This document shows positions 32,584 to 40,940 of a stretch of DNA of 64,000 nt, piece by piece. Numbering within the stretch: the first letter of the stretch is position 1; every line of letters starts with the position of its first letter. Location of the stretch: contig CABQAK010000002.1 of assembly GCA_902462065.1 (NCBI GenBank), positions 1 to 64,000 on the forward strand, read 5' to 3'. The stretch is from an uncultured Collinsella sp. Lineage in GTDB: Bacteria > Actinomycetota > Coriobacteriia > Coriobacteriales > Coriobacteriaceae. A model generated the notes under the pieces. The model did no database searches. It was not told where the DNA came from and saw nothing but the letters and a program-made list of their open reading frames with translations. Position numbers and translations under genes: made by a program.

Positions 32584-33788
32584 TACAGCCATGCCGCGTA
32601 AGCCCCCTTGTCAGAAATCGCGTAGTGGCGGGCAGAGCCCTCGCCAAGCCAGCCGTTCATCTTGGCAATGAAGGTGTCGACCAGCTCGAGCGGCACGAAG
32701 GCCTGGATGGTACCGCCAAAGCCGCCGCCGTGGATACGAACGGCGCCACGGCCGTCGAGCACATGCTCGGCAAGAGCAAGCGCGTACATGGAAGGCTGCT
32801 CGGCACCCAGTTTGGCAACAACATTCTGCAGGTACATGGCGGAGCTGGCGCCGGACTCACGCGTCAGGACCAGGAACTGGTCAATGTCGCCGGCGTTCAG
32901 GGCCGCCCAGCGCTTATCGACCAGGCCGTTCTCGTACCAGTAATGAACGGCGCGCAGGCAGGCGCGGTCGCCCAGCTTGGCGCGCAGCTCGGGGAGCTTG
33001 GCGTCAAAGTCCGCCACGTTTACCTCGCACAGGCGTGCCTTGCCAAACTCGGCGGCGACGTCCTGCATCTCGCGCGGAACAGCGGCGTAGTCGTCGGTGG
33101 CTGCCACATGGTCGGCGCCAACTTTAACGAGCACGAGCGCATAGCCGTGATCCTCAAAGTTGAGCTCGAGCTTCTGGGTCTTAGGCTGAGCCTGGTCCTC
33201 AAAGTCCATGTAGGCGAGGCCGCCCAGGCACACGGCAGCTTGGTCCATTAGACCGCAGGGCTTGCCGTAGTAGTTGTTCTCGGTGCGCTGGCTCATCTGG
33301 GCGAGTGCGACGGGTTCAATGGCGGGCGCGCCCCAGAGCGTCTCCATGGCACGGCCGTACGCGGCCTCGACGGCAGCAGAGCTGGAAAGGCCACCGCCCG
33401 AGGGGACGGAGCAGGTGAAGGCGAAGTCGAAGCCGTGGGGCTCAACGCCCAGAGCAGCGATTTCATGGGCCATGCCGCGGACGAGGCTCGCGGACGTGCC
33501 CTTCTCGGACTCCTGAATGTCTAGCGTGTCGAGCGTGATCTCAAACGTAGGATAGCCCTCGTCGGCGACGCGAACCTTGTTGGTGTCGGTCGCCACGGCT
33601 ATGCCGTCGACAGCGACATCGAGCGAGCCGGCGATAACATGGCCACCCTCGTGGTCGGTGTGGTTGCCGCTGATCTCGGAGCGGCCGGGTGCGTGCACGT
33701 AGAGCACCTGGCGATCGCCGATGGGGCCAAACTCCTCCTCAAACAGCTTGGTGAGCGTGGCGAATGTCTTTTCGTCGGGGGTGGTCAT
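32583..33788 (-). CDS. galK: Galactokinase
   Basis: Phosphorylates galactose to galactose-1-phosphate. A GHMP kinase of 401 residues with a galactokinase signature in its actinobacterial form (GRSEISGNHTDHEGG, about 34-48), the ATP-binding PSGGGLSSSAAVEAAYG, and the C-terminal VRIHGGGFGGTIQAF. The ATG at 33788 with AAGGACT upstream is chosen; an upstream ATG at 33860 would add 24 unrelated residues. First gene of galKT, it diverges from LacI-D, with matching operators at 33831 and 33895. Confidence 0.93.
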   Translation of the reverse strand: MTTPDEKTFATLTKLFEEEFGPIGDRQVLYVHAPGRSEISGNHTDHEGGHVIAGSLDVAVDGIAVATDTNKVRVADEGYPTFEITLDTLDIQESEKGTSASLVRGMAHEIAALGVEPHGFDFAFTCSVPSGGGLSSSAAVEAAYGRAMETLWGAPAIEPVALAQMSQRTENNYYGKPCGLMDQAAVCLGGLAYMDFEDQAQPKTQKLELNFEDHGYALVLVKVGADHVAATDDYAAVPREMQDVAAEFGKARLCEVNVADFDAKLPELRAKLGDRACLRAVHYWYENGLVDKRWAALNAGDIDQFLVLTRESGASSAMYLQNVVAKLGAEQPSMYALALAEHVLDGRGAVRIHGGGFGGTIQAFVPLELVDTFIAKMNGWLGEGSARHYAISDKGAYAAWL

Positions 33789-33830
33789 GGGAGTCCTTTC
33801 CTTGGCGCGCGCGGATGAGTTTTGCGTCGA

Positions 33831-34034
33831 TATGAGTACGTTAACAACTTGAAGCGGCATGAACTAAGTGTTCACGATGCCGCACGTTACAGGCTATGTT
33901 AACGTACTCATAACACATCGATTGTCACTTTTTGGGAATCTGGTAATCGGTAGAAATACAGCCGTGAACGGTACTGCCCTATGGACTTATAAAGCAGAAG
34001 AGATGCAGATAGAAAAAGTAGAGTACGTTAACAT
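33831..34034. promoter_or_regulatory. LacI-D operators (three sites)
   Basis: Related sites at 33831-33848 (TATGAGTACGTTAACAAC), 33895-33912 (TATGTTAACGTACTCATA, inverted) and about 34017-34034 (AGAGTACGTTAACATG) share ATGAGTACGTTAACAT. They cover the divergent galK and LacI-D promoters. CGTGAACGGT is also present at 33963-33972. Confidence 0.7.
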
Positions 34035-34126
34035 GCGTCCGACGATAGCGGGCCTCGGCGCGGGGTGTATTTCTGCCCGGGTTGGCATGCACGCTATTCA
34101 GATCTCGCAAGGGTGAAGGTGATCCT

Positions 34127-35158
34127 GTGGCAAGGCGCCCGTCCAACGATACAGGTACGCGTCCGGTCTCCATGGCCGACGTCGCCCGCGCTGCCGGCGT
34201 TTCGCAGCAGACGGTTTCGCGCGTCGCCAACGGCTTGCCCAACGTCAACGAGCAGACGCGCCAGCGCGTGCGGGCCGCTATGCAAGAGCTCGGCTTTCGT
34301 CCGAGTTATGCCGGTCGCTCGCTGCGCGACGGCCGTTACCATTCGGTCGGCCTGTGCGTCAACGATGTCACCAAGTTTGGTAACCTCTCAATGATCGACG
34401 GCATCGCCAGCGCTGCTCGCGAGCATAATTGCGCCATCACGCTGGTCGAGATGTCCAAGACCGAGGAGTTTTCGCTTGCCGAGGCCACGCGTCGTATGGC
34501 TGCGCTGCCCGTGGACGGCATCATCATCGGCATGAGTCGCATGGCGCCCGATTTTGAGACGTTTGATCCACTGCCGGGCATTGGCACGGTCATCGTTACC
34601 ATGTACGCACATCCGCGCGTGACCACGGTCGATTCCGACCATTACGGCTGCTCGCTGTTGCTCATGGATCACCTGTTTGAGCTGGGACACGAGCGGATTC
34701 GCTATATTGGTGGCCCGTCGTTCTCGGTCGACGAGCAATTTCGTCGCGCCGGTTGGCAGGATGCGCTCGAGCGTAAACACATCGAGCCGGCAGAGCCGCT
34801 CGAGGGCGATTGGTCTGCCAACAGCGGTTACGAGGCCGGCAGATATCTGGCCGAGCACGACCACACCATGACGGCGATTTACGCGGCAAACGACCAGATG
34901 GCAAACGGCGCCATTGCAGCGCTGCGTGATAGCGGTCTGCGCGTGCCCGAGGACGTGAGCGTGGTGGGCGTCGATGACTCGCTCGACGACTTTGTCGCAC
35001 ATAACGAGCTCACGACCGTTCGATTTGACTTGCATCAGCGTGGGCGCGAGGTGTTCGAGCATGCGGTTCCCGAGGCGGGTACGGCGGGCAAAACCGTTGC
35101 CATTCGTATTCCCGGCCAGCTCATCATTCGACATAGCACGGCGATACCGCGCTCATAG
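34127..35158 (+). CDS. LacI-family regulator D (GalR-like)
   Basis: A 343-residue LacI/GalR protein with helix-turn-helix VSMADVARAAGVSQQTVSRV and hinge SYAGRSLRDGRY. The effector domain has DGIIIGM, GDWSANSGYEAG, AANDQMANG and VSVVGVDDSLDD. The GTG at 34127 with AAGG seven bases upstream gives a sensible N terminus; the ATG at 34082 would add 15 residues. Diverging from galKT, it is the likely Leloir-operon repressor. It is most similar in the window to regulator B, and their operators differ mainly in GAGTACG against GAGCACG. Confidence 0.9.
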   Translation: MARRPSNDTGTRPVSMADVARAAGVSQQTVSRVANGLPNVNEQTRQRVRAAMQELGFRPSYAGRSLRDGRYHSVGLCVNDVTKFGNLSMIDGIASAAREHNCAITLVEMSKTEEFSLAEATRRMAALPVDGIIIGMSRMAPDFETFDPLPGIGTVIVTMYAHPRVTTVDSDHYGCSLLLMDHLFELGHERIRYIGGPSFSVDEQFRRAGWQDALERKHIEPAEPLEGDWSANSGYEAGRYLAEHDHTMTAIYAANDQMANGAIAALRDSGLRVPEDVSVVGVDDSLDDFVAHNELTTVRFDLHQRGREVFEHAVPEAGTAGKTVAIRIPGQLIIRHSTAIPRS

Positions 35159-35287
35159 TTTGTGCTGGTAAACGGCGATTTATCGCATTTCAATAACAAT
35201 CAGTAAGGATGCCGGCAGATAGCTGTTGGGATGCAGCCGAGTGCTATGATAGACGGGCTCTTTTGTCTATCTAGGAGGCTTTGCCTG

Positions 35288-36448
35288 ATGGAGATCACCA
35301 AGGATATCCGCTACGTTGGCGTCGACGATCACGACATTGACCTGTTCGAGGGCCAGTACGATGTGTCCGAGAACGGTATGGCATACAACAGCTACGTTAT
35401 CTTGGGCGAAAAGATCGCTGTCGCCGATTCGGTCGACGGCGGTTTTGTCGACGAGTGGCTCGGTAACATCGAAGCCGTGCTCGACGGTCGCACGCCCGAT
35501 TACCTGGTCGTCCATCACATGGAGCCCGATCACTCCGCTGGCATCGCCGCCTTTATGGAGCGCTATCCCCAGGCGCAGATTGTGGCCAGCATGGGCGCCT
35601 TCCGCATGATGGTCAACTACTTTGGCACCGATTATCCCGAGCGCAAGATGGTCGTCAAAGAGGGCGACGTGCTCGACCTGGGCGGCCACAGCCTGACCTT
35701 TGTCGGCGCCCCCAACGTGCACTGGCCTGAGGTGCTGTTCTCTTACGAGTCCACTGATAAGGTGCTCTTTAGCGCCGACGGCTTTGGCAAGTTCGGCGCC
35801 AACGATATCGAGGATCCGGAAGGCTGGGCCTGCGAGGCGCGTCGTTACTACTTTGGTATCGTGGGCAAGTTCGGCAAGTTTGTGCAGGCCGTGCTTAAGA
35901 AGGCCGCCGATCTGGACATCCAGGTTATCTGCCCGCTCCACGGCCCCGTGCTAACCGAGAACCTGGGCTACTATCTCGACACCTACAACACCTGGTCGAG
36001 CTATCAGCCCGAGGACGAGGGAATCACCATTGCCTACGCGAGCGTCTACGGCCACCTGAAGGCCGCCGTCGATGAGCTCGCATCTGCGCTCGAGGCCCGC
36101 GGCCAGAAGGTCTCCGTTTTTGACTTGGCTCGCGACGACATGGCCGAGGCCGTTGAGGATGCGTTCCGCTATGACCGTCTGGTACTCGCTTCCATTACCT
36201 ATCAGGGCGAGATCTTCCCGTTCATGAGCACCTTTATCCACACGCTTGCCGAGCATGCCTACCAGAACCGTACCGTGGCGCTTGTCGAGGCCGGTTCCTG
36301 GGCGCCTGCAGCTGCCAAGGTTATGACCAAGGAGCTCGAGGGCATGAAGGACATCACCCTGACGCAGAACAAGGTGACTGTCCTGGGTTCGCTCAACGAC
36401 GCCTCGCGCGCTCAGATCGAGGCCCTCGCTGACGAGCTCTCCAAGTAA
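35288..36448 (+). CDS. fprA: A-type flavoprotein (flavodiiron protein), NO/O2 reductase family
   Basis: A 386-residue flavodiiron protein. The N-terminal metallo-beta-lactamase-like domain has the diiron motif HMEPDH (H77-x-E79-x-D81-H82), GAPNVHWPE and CPLHGPV. The C-terminal flavodoxin domain (from about 250) begins ITIAYASVYGHLKAA. Such proteins reduce O2 to water or NO to N2O, protecting anaerobes. It is monocistronic, with AGGAGG nine bases upstream and a strong terminator at 36472. The redox partner is not encoded nearby. Confidence 0.93.
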   Translation: MEITKDIRYVGVDDHDIDLFEGQYDVSENGMAYNSYVILGEKIAVADSVDGGFVDEWLGNIEAVLDGRTPDYLVVHHMEPDHSAGIAAFMERYPQAQIVASMGAFRMMVNYFGTDYPERKMVVKEGDVLDLGGHSLTFVGAPNVHWPEVLFSYESTDKVLFSADGFGKFGANDIEDPEGWACEARRYYFGIVGKFGKFVQAVLKKAADLDIQVICPLHGPVLTENLGYYLDTYNTWSSYQPEDEGITIAYASVYGHLKAAVDELASALEARGQKVSVFDLARDDMAEAVEDAFRYDRLVLASITYQGEIFPFMSTFIHTLAEHAYQNRTVALVEAGSWAPAAAKVMTKELEGMKDITLTQNKVTVLGSLNDASRAQIEALADELSK

Positions 36449-36471
36449 CGACACGTTCACTTTTAACGCTC

Positions 36472-36512
36472 AAACCACCACAAAGGGGACAGGCACCTTT
36501 GTGGTGGTTTTT
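36472..36512 (+). terminator. Rho-independent terminator of fprA
   Basis: A perfect 15-bp stem (36472-36486 with 36496-36510) ends in a T-rich run. Its loop is GGACAGGCA, the GGGGACAGG motif found in other repeats here. It probably works in both directions. Confidence 0.9.
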
Positions 36513-36514
36513 GT

Positions 36515-37318
36515 TTAAGCGCCGGCGATGAGGAGATTTGGGCGGGCGTTGTCGACGATCTCGACGATTGAGGTGGCGACGGCGTGATCGGGGTCACGGT
36601 CCATCACGATGGCGTTGACGTCGATTAGCTCGGCAAAGCGGTACATGCCGCGTCCGTTGACCTTGCTGGCGTCCATGAGGGCAACGCCTTGACGGGCGGC
36701 GGAGATCATAGCTGTTTTGGTCTCGGCCATCTGCGGAAAGTCGGTCGTAAAGCCGCAGCCGGGAACAAAAGCGCCGGGGCACATGACGGCAAGGTCGGCA
36801 TGGACCATTTGGAGCGCCTGCATGGTGAGCGGTCCGTACAGATAGCGATGACCTTTGCGCAGTGCCCCGCCCAGCATGACGACATCGACCGAGGGCATGC
36901 TCTCGTCGATGTAATCGGCAATGGTAATGTCGGCCGTGATGACGGTGATGCCATCGCGCTGGTCGAGGAGCCGGACAAACTCGAGCGCCGTGGTGCCCGA
37001 GTCGACGAGCAGCGTGTCGCCGTCATTGACGAGCTCGATGGCGCTTTGCGCGATGGCCTGCTTGGCGGCGACATTGACGTTGATACGGCGATCCTGGGTG
37101 GATACGGTCAGTCGCTTCTGGAGCGACACAGCGCCACCATGCGTGCGGCGCAGCTTGCCGGACTCGGCGAGCGCGTCTAGGTCGGCGCGGGCGGTAACGG
37201 AGGACACGCCAAAAGTCTGGGCGATTTCTGCCACTTGCACTGAGGCGTTATGTTCGAGCATTTCCATAATGGCGGCGCGACGCTCATCGGCGAAAGCTCG
37301 GGTTGTTGCATGGGCCAT
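36515..37318 (-). CDS. DeoR/GlpR-family transcriptional regulator
   Basis: A 267-residue protein. The N-terminal helix-turn-helix (VAEIAQTFGVSSVTARADLDAL) is followed by LRRTHGGAV, typical of the family. The sensor domain has VDSGTTALEFVRLL, LGGALRKGHRYLYG and DASKVNGRG. It diverges from the class II aldolase gene at 37654, with an inverted AAGTAAG/CTTACTT pair in between, so it may regulate that gene. The effector would be a phosphosugar by family analogy. Confidence 0.88.
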   Translation of the reverse strand: MAHATTRAFADERRAAIMEMLEHNASVQVAEIAQTFGVSSVTARADLDALAESGKLRRTHGGAVSLQKRLTVSTQDRRINVNVAAKQAIAQSAIELVNDGDTLLVDSGTTALEFVRLLDQRDGITVITADITIADYIDESMPSVDVVMLGGALRKGHRYLYGPLTMQALQMVHADLAVMCPGAFVPGCGFTTDFPQMAETKTAMISAARQGVALMDASKVNGRGMYRFAELIDVNAIVMDRDPDHAVATSIVEIVDNARPNLLIAGA

Positions 37319-37385
37319 ATCCGCTCCATCATCGTCTGAAATTTGCAGGAATTGTGTTGAGTCTATTTTCGTTCATTTTCTTTTT

Positions 37386-37416
37386 AAGTAAGAAAACGCC
37401 TTTCGATTACTTACTT
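37386..37416. promoter_or_regulatory. Inverted AAGTAAG/CTTACTT site, candidate DeoR operator
   Basis: AAGTAAG (37386-37392) and CTTACTT (37410-37416) flank a 17-bp A/T-rich centre in the region between the DeoR and aldolase genes. The remainder of 37319-37653 holds a small CAAGGT/ACCTTG hairpin (37582-37598) and a TACAAT -10 candidate near 37562. Confidence 0.4.
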
Positions 37417-37653
37417 TTTCTATAAAAGAAAGATGATCAAAGCTCAAAACTCAATTTCGAACACGCACGCTCGGGTTCGACCCCTTCCGTTTGCTTTTCA
37501 AAAATGAAGGTTGGACCTCGCGCGATGACAATATCTCGCACATGCATACCCGCTGAATTTCATACAATGAGCGCAGCAAAACGCAAGGTAAAACACCTTG
37601 TGAACAACTACGCCCGATGTCCAGATGCGGGCGAGGGAGAGGAGCAAACGCTC

Positions 37654-38511
37654 ATGGCACTTGTTACCACCGAAAAGATGCTCAAGGACGCTCAGGCCGG
37701 CCACTACGCCGTCGGCGCGTTCAACGTCGAGAACCTCGAGTTCGTTATGGCCGTTCTGGCCGCTGCCGAGGAGACCAAGTCCCCCGTCATCATGCAGACC
37801 ACCCCGGGCACCATCAAGACCGCTGGTCTGGACTACTTCTACGGCATGGTCAAGGCTGCCGCCGAGCGCGCTTCCGTGCCCGTTGCCCTGCACCTCGATC
37901 ACGGCGATGGCTATGACCGCTGCATGCAGGCTTTCCGCACGGGCTACACCTCCGTCATGATCGACGGTTCGCACGAGTCTTTCGAGGACAACATCGCTCT
38001 GACCAAGTCCGTCGCCGATGCTGGCCGCGCCATGGGCGTGCCCGTCGAGGCCGAGCTCGGTAAGGTTGGCGGCAAGGAGGACGACGGTCCCGCGGTTGAG
38101 GGCGAGAGCCCCTACACCGATCCGGCCGAGGCCAAGGAGTTTGTCGAGCGTACCGGCTGCACCTCCCTCGCTATTGGCGTTGGCACCAGCCACGGTGTGT
38201 ACACGAGCGATCCGCACATCGAGCAGTCCGTGGTCAAGGCTATCCGCGACGCCGTCGACGTGCCGCTGGTTCTGCACGGCACCTCCGGTGTGCCCGATGA
38301 GCAGGTTGCCGAGGCTGTGAAGAACGGCATCTGCAAGGTTAACTACGCCACCGAGCTGCGTCAGGCCTACACCAAGGGCTTCATGGCCTACATGGCCGAG
38401 AACCCCGCCTGCTTCGACCCCAAGAAGCCGGCCAAGGAGGGCATGCGTGAGATCACCGAGCTGGTTAAGATCCGCATGACCAACCTCAACTCTGTGGGCA
38501 AAGCAGAGTAA
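37654..38511 (+). CDS. Class II aldolase (tagatose-/fructose-bisphosphate type)
   Basis: A 285-residue zinc-dependent aldolase of the GatY/KbaY/FbaA-IIB type, cleaving a ketohexose 1,6-bisphosphate to dihydroxyacetone phosphate and glyceraldehyde-3-phosphate. It has NVENLEF, the HLDHGDGYD metal/catalytic segment, IDGSHESFEDNI, GTSHGVYTSDP and LHGTSGVPDEQV. Because lacD is absent next to lacC, this enzyme could complete the tagatose pathway, although a glycolytic fructose-bisphosphate role is equally possible. GGAG lies nine bases before the ATG at 37654. An upstream reading frame from 37504 is unlikely to be part of the protein. Confidence 0.9.
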   Translation: MALVTTEKMLKDAQAGHYAVGAFNVENLEFVMAVLAAAEETKSPVIMQTTPGTIKTAGLDYFYGMVKAAAERASVPVALHLDHGDGYDRCMQAFRTGYTSVMIDGSHESFEDNIALTKSVADAGRAMGVPVEAELGKVGGKEDDGPAVEGESPYTDPAEAKEFVERTGCTSLAIGVGTSHGVYTSDPHIEQSVVKAIRDAVDVPLVLHGTSGVPDEQVAEAVKNGICKVNYATELRQAYTKGFMAYMAENPACFDPKKPAKEGMREITELVKIRMTNLNSVGKAE

Positions 38512-38544
38512 CAGCAAGGGTACTCCGACTCGCTACATATCCCG

Positions 38545-38669
38545 GGGAGGGACGAGGGCTTAGTTCCCCAATCGTCCTCGGGCATGCAAAAAGCCTCGCT
38601 GCGCACTTCGTGCGGCGAGGCTTTTTGCCCCCTGCGGAAAGATTGGAGAACTAAGCCCTCGTCCCTCCC
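38545..38669. repeat. 125-bp nested palindrome containing a terminator
   Basis: Outer arms 38545-38566 and 38648-38669 are a perfect 22-bp inverted repeat; CCAATC/GATTGG extends them inward. The centre holds AAAAAGCCTCGC/GCGAGGCTTTTT (38588-38626), a bidirectional Rho-independent terminator serving the aldolase gene. Nothing else is recognised in 38512-38833. Confidence 0.8.
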
Positions 38670-38833
38670 AGGTTGACCTACTCGAGGTCGTCGCCCTTGT
38701 GGCGTTAGGTCTGAAAATAATAAGAAGCCTTCGCGCTGCGGAATGATTTTGGAAACTAAGTACGGGGACCCGCCCAAACCGTCCTGCTCAATCGCCCTTG
38801 TGGTGTTGGGGCTGAAAGGGTGGGACGCGTGGG

Positions 38834-39457
38834 TTATTTGGTTGTTAGGGTTAGTAGGTCGTTGGGGGTTTTGAGGTTGTAGGTGGCGTTTGGGATATCT
38901 TGGTGTGATCCCCATGCTGCTCGGGCAAAACTGACCCCTGCTGAAGTTGCGCATTGTTCGTCGTAGACGGTGTCGCCAACGTAGACGACGTTGCCAGGAT
39001 TCGCGCCCGCACGTCGGAGATATTCGAGCATGGGTGCGGGTGCGGGTTTATGTTCGGTTGTGTCTTCGACAAGGATGATGTGCTCAAAATACTTATCGAA
39101 ACCAAGGGGTGCAATTTCTTTTGCGTATTCGTCGCGCGCACGTGAGGAGACGATGCCAAGTTTGCAGCCGCTATCGGCGAGTGTTGCGATGACTTCAAGC
39201 AAACCTGGAAACACGCTGATGGTGCTTTTAAAGCTGGCGGCAACTTGGCACCAGCGATCCAACGTTGCCTGCGAGTAGATCCCAAGTTTCTCAAGGGCAT
39301 CCTTGCCGGGTATGCCGAGGGCAAAGTCAAGCTCGTGTCGGGGAAGCGTTTTGCTGGTCTCTTCTTGGACAATCTGGACAAGCGATGACAGAACGCTTTC
39401 TTCTGTATCTGCCAATGTCCCATCAACGTCAAATACGATATGGTCAAAGTGCTTCAT
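38834..39457 (-). CDS. HAD-superfamily phosphatase (phosphoglycolate phosphatase-like)
   Basis: A 207-residue HAD subfamily IA hydrolase. Motif I is FDVDGTLAD with the nucleophilic Asp, an alpha-helical cap follows, motif II is LGIVSSRAR, the motif III Lys is in EHKPAPAP, and motif IV is VYVGDTVYDEQCA. Substrate unknown; Gph- or PpaX-like dephosphorylation of small phosphosugars is the usual annotation. It lies 61 bases downstream of the AraC-type regulator on the same strand, so the two may be cotranscribed. Confidence 0.88.
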   Translation of the reverse strand: MKHFDHIVFDVDGTLADTEESVLSSLVQIVQEETSKTLPRHELDFALGIPGKDALEKLGIYSQATLDRWCQVAASFKSTISVFPGLLEVIATLADSGCKLGIVSSRARDEYAKEIAPLGFDKYFEHIILVEDTTEHKPAPAPMLEYLRRAGANPGNVVYVGDTVYDEQCATSAGVSFARAAWGSHQDIPNATYNLKTPNDLLTLTTK

Positions 39458-39513
39458 ATGATTGCTCCTCTCTGTTGTTTGCCTGCAAGTTTGATGCAGT
39501 GACAGAAGAAGGG

Positions 39514-40452
39514 CTAGCGGGATTTCTGTCTGGTGCTATCGAGATTCTGCCTCGCTGCTCGATAGCTCGAAGGAGTGCACCCCATTTGTTCTTTAAATAC
39601 CTGGCCAAGATGGCTTGCTGTTATAAATCCGCATTGGCGCGCGACTGTCTGTACCGTTCGCGTGGTGTGTGCCAAAAGTTCGCAAGCACGGTTTATGCGG
39701 TATGCGCGTAGATATGCCGCCGGGGTCGTTCCTGCACAAGTTTCGATAATGCGGTAACACTCTCTTTCGCTTACGCCGGCTGCAGATGCCATCTGGGGCA
39801 CATCTATAGCGGCTGCATAGTTTGCGCGGATAAAGTCCAGGATTGCCTTGAACTGTACGTCGCGGCTGGTCATCCAAGAGGCGCCGTCGGAAGAAAAGAG
39901 CGGTTCGGTCTTGGCGTTAATCTGAATCCAGAGCTCTGACAAACTATTTCGAAGCGCCATCTCGTTCTGCGGCTGTTGAAGGTCGTGGCTAAAGGAGCTC
40001 TTCAGCAAATCGATAAAGGGCATATCGTCGGGATTGGTGGGCGACCATTTGAGCACATCGACGCCTCGACATTGAAGCAATGGGTTGATGTAGCGCTTTT
40101 GGAGACGTCCCGCGGGATCGCCGAGCATCGACGGCTGAAAGATATGCAGCATTTGAATGGCTGGCGCCGAATTGGGTGATTGCAGCGTGCTGTGCAAAAC
40201 GCCGCCGTTGATAAAGCCGGCGGACCCTTCCTCAAAGCGTACGTGCTCATGAGCCGCGTGCGTTCGATAGTCAATCGCTCCCTGCTCCATGTAGAAAAGC
40301 TCAACTTCGGAATGCCAGTGCCAGGGGACGGAATTGCCCGGATAGCGAGCGAATTCTGCGCGTTCGGCAATATAGGGCCAGTCTTCGGCGGTCTCGGGAA
40401 ACGCTTCCTCGCGTCCTCCGCGGTGCAATTCTATGTGATCCATGTTTCGCAT
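39514..40452 (-). CDS. AraC-family regulator with cupin-type sensor
   Basis: A 312-residue protein. The N-terminal cupin sensor has the motif VPWHWHSEVELFY followed by EGSAGFINGGVLHS. The C-terminal double helix-turn-helix has IDVPQMASAAGVSERECYRI and TVQTVARQCGFITASHLGQV ending in GCTPSSYR. Family members usually activate carbohydrate or stress genes in response to a sugar bound in the cupin. Located just upstream of the HAD gene on the same strand; target genes are not evident. Confidence 0.88.
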   Translation of the reverse strand: MRNMDHIELHRGGREEAFPETAEDWPYIAERAEFARYPGNSVPWHWHSEVELFYMEQGAIDYRTHAAHEHVRFEEGSAGFINGGVLHSTLQSPNSAPAIQMLHIFQPSMLGDPAGRLQKRYINPLLQCRGVDVLKWSPTNPDDMPFIDLLKSSFSHDLQQPQNEMALRNSLSELWIQINAKTEPLFSSDGASWMTSRDVQFKAILDFIRANYAAAIDVPQMASAAGVSERECYRIIETCAGTTPAAYLRAYRINRACELLAHTTRTVQTVARQCGFITASHLGQVFKEQMGCTPSSYRAARQNLDSTRQKSR

Positions 40453-40477
40453 GACATCAGTATAAAGCGCGATGGGC

Positions 40478-40687
40478 TTAGATTGCTCTTGCCTGTTCGG
40501 GGAACGCCTTGTCTAGGGATGCTTGGAGCTTTTCGAAGGATGCTCGCAGGTTGAGGCTCTGATCGGCTGAGCGCTTTTGCTGTGAGGTTGGGGAGTCGAG
40601 GAGGCCGTTTCTCTGTGTCGGGGGGAAGGAGAAAAGGTTTGCATGTGTTAGGGATGGCTGCTGTGCTGCGTCATTGGAAGAATGCAT
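40478..40687 (-). CDS. Small hypothetical protein
   Basis: A 69-residue, Gln/Ser-rich reading frame with no recognised domain; its second half may form a helix (LNLRASFEKLQASLDKAF). GAGGAGG lies about ten bases upstream of the ATG. Another short frame ending NLLVDIEEAA stops only three bases before this ATG, which hints at translational coupling. It lies 25 bases upstream of the AraC gene, co-directionally. Whether it is expressed is uncertain. Confidence 0.4.
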   Translation of the reverse strand: MHSSNDAAQQPSLTHANLFSFPPTQRNGLLDSPTSQQKRSADQSLNLRASFEKLQASLDKAFPEQARAI

Positions 40688-40940
40688 GCTTATGCGGCCT
40701 CCTCGATGTCCACCAAAAGGTTGCGCACGGGGTGTGCTGCTAGGTCCCGTGCGTTGGCTGTATTATGACGCGGCTGCCGCAAAGAAGCGCTAAAGAAAGG
40801 CTTAACCTGGTTTGATGTTACGATGAAACTGCAGGTCAGAGGTATCGAGTAACACTCTTGAAAGGTTTTGAGCTTAAGGGCTTTCTAAGGTTTGTGACGT
40901 GGATGTGGCGCGGACGTGCGGAGCGTGTGAATGCTCGCTG

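Noticed and set aside
37504..37653. 50-codon N-terminal extension of the class II aldolase
   Set aside because: Class II aldolases of this type begin at the MALVTTEKML position, and the extension is not hydrophobic or conserved-looking; the ATG at 37654 has its own ribosome-binding site.
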